From an uncultured Pseudomonas sp. (GTDB lineage Bacteria; Pseudomonadota; Gammaproteobacteria; Pseudomonadales; Pseudomonadaceae), in the NCBI RefSeq assembly GCF_913774235.1, contig NZ_CAJYDW010000016.1:62001-126000 (forward strand): a DNA stretch of 64,000 bases. Direction: 5' to 3'. A model generated the notes under the pieces. It was not told the origin of the DNA and did not search any database. It saw only the letters and a program-made list of their open reading frames with translations. Both the position numbers and the translations under genes were made by a program. Shown here piece after piece: positions 56,550 to 64,000 of this stretch (position 1 is its first letter; every line of letters begins with the position of its first letter).

Positions 56550-57961
56550 GCCCAGGCGCTACGCAATCGCACCAGGGCTTGGCCGATCCGCACCTCCGGT
56601 ACCGCCGCGAAGCCCAGCACCAGCCCGGCGCGGGCGTCGGGCGAAAGCGGGCCTTCGGGTAGCCAGTAGCGCGACAGGGCGTTGAGCTCCACGTCCACGG
56701 CTGCCGCCTGGGCCACCAACTCGGCTTCCCGGGCCAGGTTCGTCACCGGCAGGCAGAGGTGCAGCCCGGCAACCGGCACGCTGGGCGTGGCGCAGCCGGC
56801 GACCTGGGGCCAGCCGGCCAGCAAGGCATCGCGGCGCGCCCGGGCGGCACGCCTCATCCGGCGGATATGGCGCTGGAAGTGGCCCTGCTCGATGAAGTCG
56901 GCCATCACCGTCTGGGTGGCGCTGTCGAGATGGCGAATTCCGGCGCGCTGCAAGGCCAGCAGCGCCGGCACCAGGGCCGGGGGCGCCACCAGATAGCCCA
57001 GGCGCAGACCGGGAAAGGCGATCTTCGAGAAGGTGCCGACATAGAGCACCCGGCCATGGCGATCCAGCCCAGCCAGGGGTGCCAAAGGCGCGCCCTGGTA
57101 GCGGTACTCGCCGTCGTAGTCGTCCTCGATGATCCAGCCATCCGCCTGCCGGGCCCAATCCAGCAGTGCCAGCCGTCGTGGCAGGGAGAGCACGGCGCCG
57201 GTGGGATACTGGTGCGAGGGCGTGACATAGACCAGCCGGCAGTCTCGCTGACCGGCCAACTGCTCCACCACCAGTCCTGCCCCATCCACCGGCACTCCCA
57301 GCAACCGCGCCCCACCACTCTGCAACGCCAGGCCCGCGGCGCGATAGCCGGGGTCCTCCATCGCCGCCAGGGCACCGGGTGCCAGCAGCAACCGGGCGCA
57401 CAGTTCAATGGCCTGCTGCGCCCCGCTGGTGATGAGGATCTGCTCGGGTGTGCAGACCAGCCCGCGCGCCTGGCGCAGATAGGCGCTCAGCAGCCGCCGC
57501 AGGCGCGGCTCACCGCCGGGTTCGCGATAGCCCAGCAGTGCCGCGTCCGGATTGCGCCAGAAGCGCTGTTGCAACCGCGCCCAGGTGGCGAAGGGAAACA
57601 GATCCACCGCCGGCAACCCGACCCGGAAGGCGCGCGGGGCGCCAGGCGGAACGCTGGCAGGGGCTGGCGATGCCGTCGGTACGGCACTCGTTTGAGGCGC
57701 CAGCGCCTGGGTTATACCAGCCACGTAGGTGCCGTCGCCCTGGTGACTGTCGAGAAAGCCTTCGGCCAGCAGTTGCTCGTAGGCGGCGGTCACGGTGTTG
57801 CGCGAGACGCCCAGCAATCGCGCCAGTTCGCGACTGGCCGGCAGCCTTACCCCAGCCGCCAGCTCGCCGGCCAGGATGCGCCCGCGCAAGCCTTGATAAA
57901 GCTGGCGGGCCAGGCCCTGGCCCGGTTCCAGCAGCAGGCCCGAGGGATCGAATCCCAGCAT
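56546..57961 (-). CDS. MocR family regulator (GntR helix-turn-helix plus aminotransferase-like domain)
   Basis: 471-residue fusion. An N-terminal GntR winged helix (GVRLPASRELARLLGVSRNT) is followed by a Pro/Ala-rich linker near residue 95-120 and a fold-type I aminotransferase-like domain with the PLP Lys in YVGTFSKIAFPGLRLGYLV. Such proteins (PdxR, GabR) sense PLP-linked ligands. ATG 57961 has AGGGTG upstream. It faces a PaiB-like gene, as MocR genes often do, and probably regulates it. Confidence 0.9.
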   Translation of the reverse strand: MLGFDPSGLLLEPGQGLARQLYQGLRGRILAGELAAGVRLPASRELARLLGVSRNTVTAAYEQLLAEGFLDSHQGDGTYVAGITQALAPQTSAVPTASPAPASVPPGAPRAFRVGLPAVDLFPFATWARLQQRFWRNPDAALLGYREPGGEPRLRRLLSAYLRQARGLVCTPEQILITSGAQQAIELCARLLLAPGALAAMEDPGYRAAGLALQSGGARLLGVPVDGAGLVVEQLAGQRDCRLVYVTPSHQYPTGAVLSLPRRLALLDWARQADGWIIEDDYDGEYRYQGAPLAPLAGLDRHGRVLYVGTFSKIAFPGLRLGYLVAPPALVPALLALQRAGIRHLDSATQTVMADFIEQGHFQRHIRRMRRAARARRDALLAGWPQVAGCATPSVPVAGLHLCLPVTNLAREAELVAQAAAVDVELNALSRYWLPEGPLSPDARAGLVLGFAAVPEVRIGQALVRLRSAWA

Positions 57962-58050
57962 GATTGGCACCCTAGAAGTCGCAGGAATTGGCTCTTACAG
58001 GGAGCCAAAGCCGACCTTAGCATGACGAGACGCTACTGGAGACTTCAGTC

Positions 58051-58683
58051 TTGTACCCCAATCCCGCTTTCCGTCTAGACGACGTGCCGAGGTTGCACCA
58101 GCACCTGCGCGACCAGGCCCTCGCCCTGCTGGTCAGCCAGACCGCCAGCGGCCCCTTGGTCAGCCATCTGCCGCTCTGGCTGGACCCTGCCGAAGGTCCC
58201 TATGGCACCCTCTATGGTCATCTGGCGCGCAGCAATCCCCAGGCCGAGGCGCTGGTCGAGGATGGGCGGGTGCTGGCGGTGTTCCAGGGTCCCCAGGCCT
58301 ATGTCAGTCCGTCGCTCTATCCAGGCAAGGCCGAACATGGCCGGGTGGTGCCGACCTGGAACTACCAGGCGGTGCACGCCCGCGGCACGGTCGAGGTGTT
58401 CGACGACCCCGAGCGCCTGCTGCCCTTGCTGGAGCGCCTCACCAACCAGCACGAAGCCGGACGGCCCCTGCCCTGGCGGGTGGCGGATGCACCGGCGGAT
58501 TACCTGCAGGGCATGCTGCGCGCTATCCGCGGCCTGCGCCTGCCCCTCGACAGTCTCGCCGGCATCGCCAAGCTCAGCCAGAACCGCAACGCCGCCGACC
58601 GCGAAGGCGTCCGCCAGGGCCTGGCCGCCAGCGCCGATCCGAGCGACCAGGCCGTAGCCGAGCTGATGACCGCCCCGTCCTGA
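58051..58683 (+). CDS. FMN-binding PaiB-like protein
   Basis: 210-residue protein of the FMN-binding negative regulator family (PaiB). The FMN-fold segments TYASPSLYP-like AYVSPSLYPGK, VPTWNYQAVHARGTVEV and the C-terminal KLSQNRNAADREGV fit the family. Acts as a flavin-binding protein of uncertain role. The start appears to be TTG 58051 with GGAG upstream; no ATG fits. It is divergent from the MocR regulator. Confidence 0.85.
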   Translation: MYPNPAFRLDDVPRLHQHLRDQALALLVSQTASGPLVSHLPLWLDPAEGPYGTLYGHLARSNPQAEALVEDGRVLAVFQGPQAYVSPSLYPGKAEHGRVVPTWNYQAVHARGTVEVFDDPERLLPLLERLTNQHEAGRPLPWRVADAPADYLQGMLRAIRGLRLPLDSLAGIAKLSQNRNAADREGVRQGLAASADPSDQAVAELMTAPS

Positions 58684-58697
58684 CCTCGGAGCCAACC

Positions 58698-59147
58698 ATG
58701 ACCATCCGCCCCCTCACCCCGCACGACCACGCCGTCTGGCACGAGCTCTGGCAGGCCTACCTGGCCTTCTACGAAACCGTCCTGCCGGAGACCACCTATG
58801 CCAGCACCTGGCAGCGTCTGCTCGACCCACACGAACCCGTGCAGGGCGCCCTCGCCTGGGAGGGCGACCGTCCCCTGGGGCTGGTGCACTTCATCTATCA
58901 CCGTTCCTGCTGGACCGAAGCCGACTACTGCTACCTGCAGGATCTCTATGTCGCTGCGGGTCATCGTGGCGGCGGCCTGGGGCGTGCCCTGATCGAGCAT
59001 GTCTACGCCCAGGCTGCGGCCGCGGGCTGCGACCGGGTGCACTGGCTGACCCAGGAAACCAACTATCCGGGGCGCCAGCTCTATGATCGCATCGCCACCC
59101 GTTCCGGCTTCATCCAGTACCGCCACCTGTTGGGAGACCGCCCATGA
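58698..59147 (+). CDS. GNAT acetyltransferase
   Basis: 149-residue GNAT domain. The acetyl-CoA binding loop is AAGHRGGGLGRALIEHVY and the preceding strand YCYLQDLYV. Substrate unknown. It lies 14 bases after the PaiB-like gene and overlaps the next GNAT gene by 4 bases, so the three form an operon. Confidence 0.88.
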   Translation: MTIRPLTPHDHAVWHELWQAYLAFYETVLPETTYASTWQRLLDPHEPVQGALAWEGDRPLGLVHFIYHRSCWTEADYCYLQDLYVAAGHRGGGLGRALIEHVYAQAAAAGCDRVHWLTQETNYPGRQLYDRIATRSGFIQYRHLLGDRP

Positions 59148-59809
59148 CCACCCTCGCCTGGACCCCGGCCCGCATGCCCCAACCTCGCCTGCTGCAGGGT
59201 CAGCATGGCCGCCTGGAGCCCCTCGATCCGGCACGCCACGGTGCCGACCTCTGGCACACCCTGCATGCCGACGACCCGGCGCTGTGGGACTTCCTGCCCT
59301 ACGGCCCCTTCGCCGAGCGGGCCGCCTTCGACGCCTGGTTGGCCAGCCTGGCCCAGGGCCGCGATCCGCTGTTCTATGCAGTGGTGGACCCGCGCGACGG
59401 CCGGGCCGTGGGGCAACTCAGCCTGATGAGCATCGTCCCGGAGCACGGCAGCATCGAGATCGGCCATGTCGCCTTCGGTGGACGGATGCAGCGCACACCC
59501 CTGGCCACCGAGGCCGTGTACCTGCTGATGCGGGAAGCCTTCGCTCTGGGCTATCGCCGGCTGGAGTGGAAATGCGACAACGCCAACACCCGCTCGAAGC
59601 GCGCCGCCGAGCGGCTGGGCCTTAGTTACGAAGGCATGTTCCGCCAGCACCGGGTGGTCAAGGGCCGCAATCGCGACACCGCCTGGTTCAGCTTGCTGGA
59701 CGGGGAATGGCCGCAGGTGCAGGCCGGCTTCGAGCGTTGGCTGGCGGCGGACAACTTCGATGCCGAAGGCCGACAACGCAGCGCCTTGGCGGTCGCTCCC
59801 GGCAAATGA
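59144..59809 (+). CDS. RimJ/RimL-type GNAT acetyltransferase
   Basis: 221-residue GNAT protein. The segment GSIEIGHVAFGGRMQRTPLA is the acetyl-CoA core of the RimJ/RimL subgroup, followed by RRLEWKCDNANTRSKRAAER. The family includes N-terminal protein acetylases and small-molecule acetyltransferases; the target here is unknown. Confidence 0.88.
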   Translation: MTTLAWTPARMPQPRLLQGQHGRLEPLDPARHGADLWHTLHADDPALWDFLPYGPFAERAAFDAWLASLAQGRDPLFYAVVDPRDGRAVGQLSLMSIVPEHGSIEIGHVAFGGRMQRTPLATEAVYLLMREAFALGYRRLEWKCDNANTRSKRAAERLGLSYEGMFRQHRVVKGRNRDTAWFSLLDGEWPQVQAGFERWLAADNFDAEGRQRSALAVAPGK

Positions 59810-59875
59810 GAAGCAATACCAAGCGGACCGGCAAAGCGTTATCCTAGAGCGCTCGCTGCCACCGCCCCCATTGCC

Positions 59876-60598
<723 letters not shown>

Positions 60599-60600
60599 CC

Positions 60601-61956
60601 TTGGTCACGCCCTGGCGGAGTTGGTTGCAGGGCATCACGCCGCGCCTCTGTCTGCTGTTCTGCGCCACCCTGCTGCTGGCGCATGCCGCCGCGGCACTGG
60701 TGCTGCACCAGACCGGCTCGCTGGTCCATCCGTTGTCCTACGGCCAGGCCCTGGAGCGCCTGGCGGTCGCTCGGACCGCGGTGGATCGTCTGCCCGCGGC
60801 GCAGGCGGACGCCCTGCTACGGGTACTGGCCGAACCTCCGGCGCGACTCTGGATGGCCACCACGCCCGAGGTGGCCCCCTTCCCCATGCTCAGCGAGGAA
60901 CGGCGCCTGGTCCGCGATCTGGCGCGGCGCCTGGGGCAATCCGAAGCCGGCCTGGTGATGCAGCTGGAAAGCATCGCCGGCGAGGCCGCCCGTGCCTCGC
61001 CGCTGACCGCCGCCGGCTGGGCGCCCCTGCAGCTGCGCAGCAGCCTGGCCCTGCCCGACGGCCGCTGGCTCAATGCCGTGCAATACCCGGCGCGCAGCGA
61101 TGGCTGGCTGACGGCCCTGGGCTGGTCGCTGCTGCTGGGCGCCGTGCCGGTGCTGCTGCTCGGTTGGCTGCTGATCGGGCAACTGGTGCGACCGCTGCGG
61201 CAACTCACCCGTGCCGCCGAAGGACTCAGCCGGGGCGAGCGCAGTCGCCTGGACGTCCGCCGGGGGCCGCGCGAGGCGCGGGAGCTGGCGGCGGCCTTCG
61301 AATTGATGCAGGAGCGGCTGCTGCGCCATCTGGACGACCGGGTGCGCATGCTGGCGGCCATCAGCCATGACTTCAACACCCCGCTGGCCGCGCTGCGGGT
61401 CCAACTGGCCCTGCTGGAGCCCTCGGTCGAACGCGACGACATGGAAGAAAGCCTGGGCGAGCTGGACGCCATGGTGCAGGAGACCCTCGACTTCATCCGT
61501 GGCGAGCGCCAGACCGAAGCCCACCAGGATGTCGACCTGAGCGCCCTGCTGCAGGACCTGCACCAGCGCTACCGGGCGCTGGGCCAGCCGGTGACCTGGT
61601 CGGGCGCCGGATCGACCCTGCTGCGGGGTCGCCCGCTGGCGCTCAAGCGCGCCCTGGGCAATCTGCTCGACAATGCCCTGCAGCACGGCGGCAGCGCCAC
61701 GCTCGAACTGTCGCGCCCCGCGCCCCAGCTACTTCGGCTGGACATCCTCGACGACGGTCCCGGCCTGCCGGAGGACCAGTTGGAACGGGTCTTCGAGCCC
61801 TTCTACCGACCGCCGGGCCAAGACTCCGCCCGCGGGCTCGGCCTCGGCCTGGCCATCGCCCGGGCCTGCATCCTCGCCCATGGCGGCGAGCTGCAGCTGC
61901 ACAATCGCCTGCAAGGCGGACTCTGCGCCCGGGTGCTGCTGCCGTCAGCCACCTAG
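60601..61956 (+). CDS. Sensor histidine kinase
   Basis: 451-residue inner-membrane kinase. One transmembrane helix lies at about residues 13-35 and a second near 173-198, flanking a periplasmic sensor of about 135 residues. A HAMP region follows (LVRPLRQLTRAAEGLSRGER). The H-box is AAISHDFNTPLAALR (His near 256), with NLLDNALQHGG and DDGPGLPEDQLERVFEPFYR as ATP-binding motifs. The start seems to be TTG 60601, right after the regulator stop. The signal is unknown; the adjacent TonB receptor suggests iron (inference). Confidence 0.9.
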   Translation: MVTPWRSWLQGITPRLCLLFCATLLLAHAAAALVLHQTGSLVHPLSYGQALERLAVARTAVDRLPAAQADALLRVLAEPPARLWMATTPEVAPFPMLSEERRLVRDLARRLGQSEAGLVMQLESIAGEAARASPLTAAGWAPLQLRSSLALPDGRWLNAVQYPARSDGWLTALGWSLLLGAVPVLLLGWLLIGQLVRPLRQLTRAAEGLSRGERSRLDVRRGPREARELAAAFELMQERLLRHLDDRVRMLAAISHDFNTPLAALRVQLALLEPSVERDDMEESLGELDAMVQETLDFIRGERQTEAHQDVDLSALLQDLHQRYRALGQPVTWSGAGSTLLRGRPLALKRALGNLLDNALQHGGSATLELSRPAPQLLRLDILDDGPGLPEDQLERVFEPFYRPPGQDSARGLGLGLAIARACILAHGGELQLHNRLQGGLCARVLLPSAT

Positions 61957-62040
61957 TTCGGGGCGTGCATGACGAAGTCCAACCGTCCTTTTTGTTGGGG
62001 CAGCCAATATCGGGTTTCGGCGTCTGAATCCTCTCAGCTG

Positions 62041-62120
62041 ATCGTGGCCATGGCGGTCCGCCGATGCGGCCGCTCCTACAAAAGCATCACTCCCTGTAGG
62101 AGCGGCCCATGGCCGCGATA
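62041..62120. repeat. GTAGGAGCGGCC-type REP pair, copy 3
   Basis: A left arm (62042-62079) and a shorter inverted right arm (62096-62120) match those of copies 1 and 2. Confidence 0.75.
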
Positions 62121-62240
62121 GCCCAAGCCAGAGCAGCGGACCACCCTGATCGCGTCAAGACTGTGGCTCCCAAACTGGCGACACCCTGATCGATAGGGAT
62201 CTCACTGGTACTGGAGACAAACGCCTGCCCGGCTGGCCCA

Positions 62241-62271
62241 CTCTCCCTTTGAGAGAGGGTTAGGGTGAGGG
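62241..62271. repeat. CCCTCTCCC/GGGAGAGGG-type repeat, copy 5 (diverged)
   Basis: CTCTCCCTTTGAGAGAGGGT followed by TAGGGTGAGGG: the same design as copies 1-4 but with an altered loop and arms. Confidence 0.6.
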
Positions 62272-62360
62272 CATGCCTTACAGAGGCCTCCCTAGTGGAA
62301 AAGGCTACGCCGTTTTTCACGCTACGGCTCCGGCAGCGATCTTGCGCTCACCACGCAGAG

Positions 62361-62374
62361 GTTCCACGTGGAGC
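62361..62374. promoter_or_regulatory. parS: parS-like site, one mismatch
   Basis: GTTCCACGTGGAGC differs at a single position from the perfect 14-base palindrome found twice in the window. It lies just past the stop of the TonB receptor gene. Confidence 0.5.
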
Positions 62375-62386
62375 ATCCGAGTCCCC

Positions 62387-64000
62387 TTAGAAGCTCAGGG
62401 TCGCGCTCACCCAGAGATGCCGGCCGTAGTTCACCGTGCCATAGGTCTCGTCGTCCAGGCGGCGGTCACTGAGGTTGCGGATCGCAGCATTGAAGCTCAG
62501 GTTGCGCGTCGCCACGAAGCCGCCGCCTACGTCCCAGGTGGTGTAGGCCGGTGCAGCCTCGCCGGTAAGGGTGGCGTCGTATTCCTCGCCATAGTAGTCC
62601 AGCGCCGTCCACAGATTGAGGCGCTCCGACAGGGTCCAGTCCAGCCGCAGATTGGCCTTGCGCTCCGGAGTCAGGGCCAGGGGAGCGCCCTGGTTGGGGC
62701 CGCTGCGCTGCTCGGAATCCAGGTAGGTGAAATTGCCACCCAGGCGCAGGGCGTCGGTGATGTCCCAGCCACCGCTGAGCTCCACGCCGCGCATCACCGC
62801 CTCGTCGACGTTGATGCGATCCATGCGGATGTAGCCGTTCCAGCGCTCGGTGGTGGTTACCGTGGACAGCTTGTCCTGGAAGTCGTTGTAGAACAGCGTC
62901 GCCGCGGCGTCGAGGTTGCGGCGGTTGGACCAGAGCGCCGCCACCTCGTAGTTGGTGCTGGTTTCCGGCTTGAGATCCGGGTTGCCGAGCATGACGAAGC
63001 GATTGCGCCGCAGATAGGCGTAACCCGGCGCCACGGCGCGGATTTCCGGTGCCTTGAAGCCGCGCGAGACACCGCCCTTGAAGGTCCACTCGGGAGTGGC
63101 GTGCCAGACGCCATAGAGGCGCGGACTCCAGTGGTTGCCGTACAACTCGTGGTGATCCAGGCGCAGGCCGCCGGTGAGGGCGAAGCTGTCGGTGATGGCC
63201 CACTCGTCCTCGGCGAACAGCGCCTGCTGGGTCACCGCGAAGGAATACTGGCGGCGATCGTTCAGCCCCTGGTTCCAGTCCTGCACCTCGCCGCGGTTGT
63301 ATTGCAGGCCGGTGGTGAGCAGGTGGTCGTCCAACGGGGTCACCAGCTTGGCGTCGAACACGGTGTTCTCGACCTTGGGCTTGCGCCCATAGACATCGGT
63401 CTGCGCCGGCGTAGCCAGGCCTTCGCGGGAGGTCTGCTCGTGCAACAGCGAGACGTCCGAACGCATCCCGCCCGTCCAGTGACCGGTGTGGCTCAGCGAC
63501 CAGTGATCGCGGTCGTTGTCCTGCTGGCGGGTTGCCCAGTTGTCGCTCAGGCCATCACCGTTGCGCAGGCGCGTCTGCCCGGCTTCGAGCAGGAACTCGT
63601 GATCCTCGTTCGGGGTGAAGACCAGGCGCCCGGTCAGGTCGCGGTGGCGTGCCTTGCTGAAGCCCTGGGTCTGCTCCACGTCATCGTCGGCCTGGCGATC
63701 CAGGTAGCGGCCCCAGAGCTGCAGGCCGAGCAACTCGCTGTGCAGCGGACCGCTCAGGTAGAACTGGCTTTGCCGCGAATTACCCTGGTTGCTGTGCTGC
63801 TGGGCGAGGTAGTCGGTGGTCAGGGAGCCGTTCCAGGTGGCGGCATTCTTCTTGGTGATGATGTTGATCACCCCACCGATGGCATCGGAGCCGTACAGCG
63901 AGGACATCGGCCCGCGTACCACTTCGATGCGCTCGATGGCGGCGGCCGGCGGGATGAAGCTCTGCTCGTAGCCGCGGTTGCCGTTGACCCGGGACTCCCG
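62387..64000 (-). CDS. TonB-dependent outer-membrane receptor (5' end outside window)
   Basis: The last 537 residues of a TonB-dependent receptor; the N-terminus lies beyond the window. The end of the plug domain is visible (RVNGNRGYEQSFIPPAAAIE, then RIEVVRGPMSSLYGSDAIGG), very like colicin I receptor CirA and other catecholate-siderophore receptors. The beta-barrel follows with alternating strands and ends in the outer-membrane signature residue Phe (LWVSATLSF). Likely imports a ferric siderophore; the exact ligand cannot be read. Confidence 0.88.
   Translation of the reverse strand, partial: RESRVNGNRGYEQSFIPPAAAIERIEVVRGPMSSLYGSDAIGGVINIITKKNAATWNGSLTTDYLAQQHSNQGNSRQSQFYLSGPLHSELLGLQLWGRYLDRQADDDVEQTQGFSKARHRDLTGRLVFTPNEDHEFLLEAGQTRLRNGDGLSDNWATRQQDNDRDHWSLSHTGHWTGGMRSDVSLLHEQTSREGLATPAQTDVYGRKPKVENTVFDAKLVTPLDDHLLTTGLQYNRGEVQDWNQGLNDRRQYSFAVTQQALFAEDEWAITDSFALTGGLRLDHHELYGNHWSPRLYGVWHATPEWTFKGGVSRGFKAPEIRAVAPGYAYLRRNRFVMLGNPDLKPETSTNYEVAALWSNRRNLDAAATLFYNDFQDKLSTVTTTERWNGYIRMDRINVDEAVMRGVELSGGWDITDALRLGGNFTYLDSEQRSGPNQGAPLALTPERKANLRLDWTLSERLNLWTALDYYGEEYDATLTGEAAPAYTTWDVGGGFVATRNLSFNAAIRNLSDRRLDDETYGTVNYGRHLWVSATLSF

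Larger units (their letters stand above)
61957..62386. other. Intergenic region with REPs, an inverted repeat and a parS-like site
   Basis: The 430 bases between the converging kinase and TonB receptor genes contain a REP pair (62041-62120), one CCCTCTCCC-type repeat (62241-62271) and a parS-like site (62361-62374). No gene was recognised. Confidence 0.7.

Overview
The window is high-GC DNA typed by its gene content as a Pseudomonas chromosome (gammaproteobacterium). The evidence is familiar Pseudomonas neighbourhoods: coaBC facing radC, purE-purK, a LysR regulator divergent from aspA, a type VI secretion (T6SS) cluster in the gene order of the P. aeruginosa H2 system, and a hydroxyproline catabolic operon with a three-part dehydrogenase. 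Copies of the Pseudomonas parS motif GTTCCACGTGGAAC and the coaBC/radC/aspA/purEK gene set suggest an origin-proximal region. The exact species cannot be read from the sequence; a P. oryzihabitans/P. psychrotolerans-type organism is only a guess.

Layout. 1-1.8 kb: coaBC (partial, minus) and radC (plus). 2.1-27.1 kb: one long plus-strand T6SS unit, tssA-tssB-tssC-tssE-tssF-tssG-clpV-sigma54 activator-orfX-fha-tssJ-tssK-tssL-tssM-PP2C phosphatase-Ser/Thr kinase-vgrG-effector-immunity. Most genes overlap or nearly touch. The leader of tssA carries two RsmA/CsrA-like sites, one in a hairpin loop and one over the start codon. The last 1.8 kb (about 25.37-27.24 kb) changes abruptly to AT-rich DNA. 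It encodes the muramidase end of a large effector and a secreted, unrecognised small protein that is the likely immunity partner. No hcp or PAAR gene is present.

27.2-31.2 kb: housekeeping genes (uracil-DNA glycosylase family, glutaredoxin-like, DUF3299, GlsB-type membrane protein, purK, purE). 31.6-36.8 kb: minus-strand trans-4-hydroxyproline catabolic operon (epimerase, FAD subunit, 2Fe-2S subunit, NAD/FAD subunit, PAS-AraC regulator, deaminase), tightly coupled by 4-7 base overlaps. 36.9-45.0 kb: aspartate/asparagine/alanine group (LysR, aspA, cupin, GGDEF protein, XRE-like regulator, AGCS symporter, type I asparaginase). 45.3-53.9 kb: hexose-6-phosphate mutarotase, class C beta-lactamase, Na/Pi cotransporter, TerC, citrate transporter with a possible leader peptide, and a LysR/SDR pair. 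53.9-64 kb: homocysteine methyltransferase, an ABC substrate-binding protein and permease without ATPase, MocR-type regulator, PaiB-like protein, two GNAT acetyltransferases, a two-component system and the 3' part of a TonB-dependent receptor.

The intergenic regions hold two families of short inverted repeats (a GTAGGAGCGGCC-type REP and a CCCTCTCCC/GGGAGAGGG type). No tRNA, rRNA, CRISPR array, insertion sequence or prophage was seen. The most interesting part is the vgrG-effector-immunity tail. Its effector combines a degenerate M23-like domain, an SH3-like domain, a canonical EF-hand loop and a DUF3380-type N-acetylmuramidase, with its toxic half apparently acquired by recombination.
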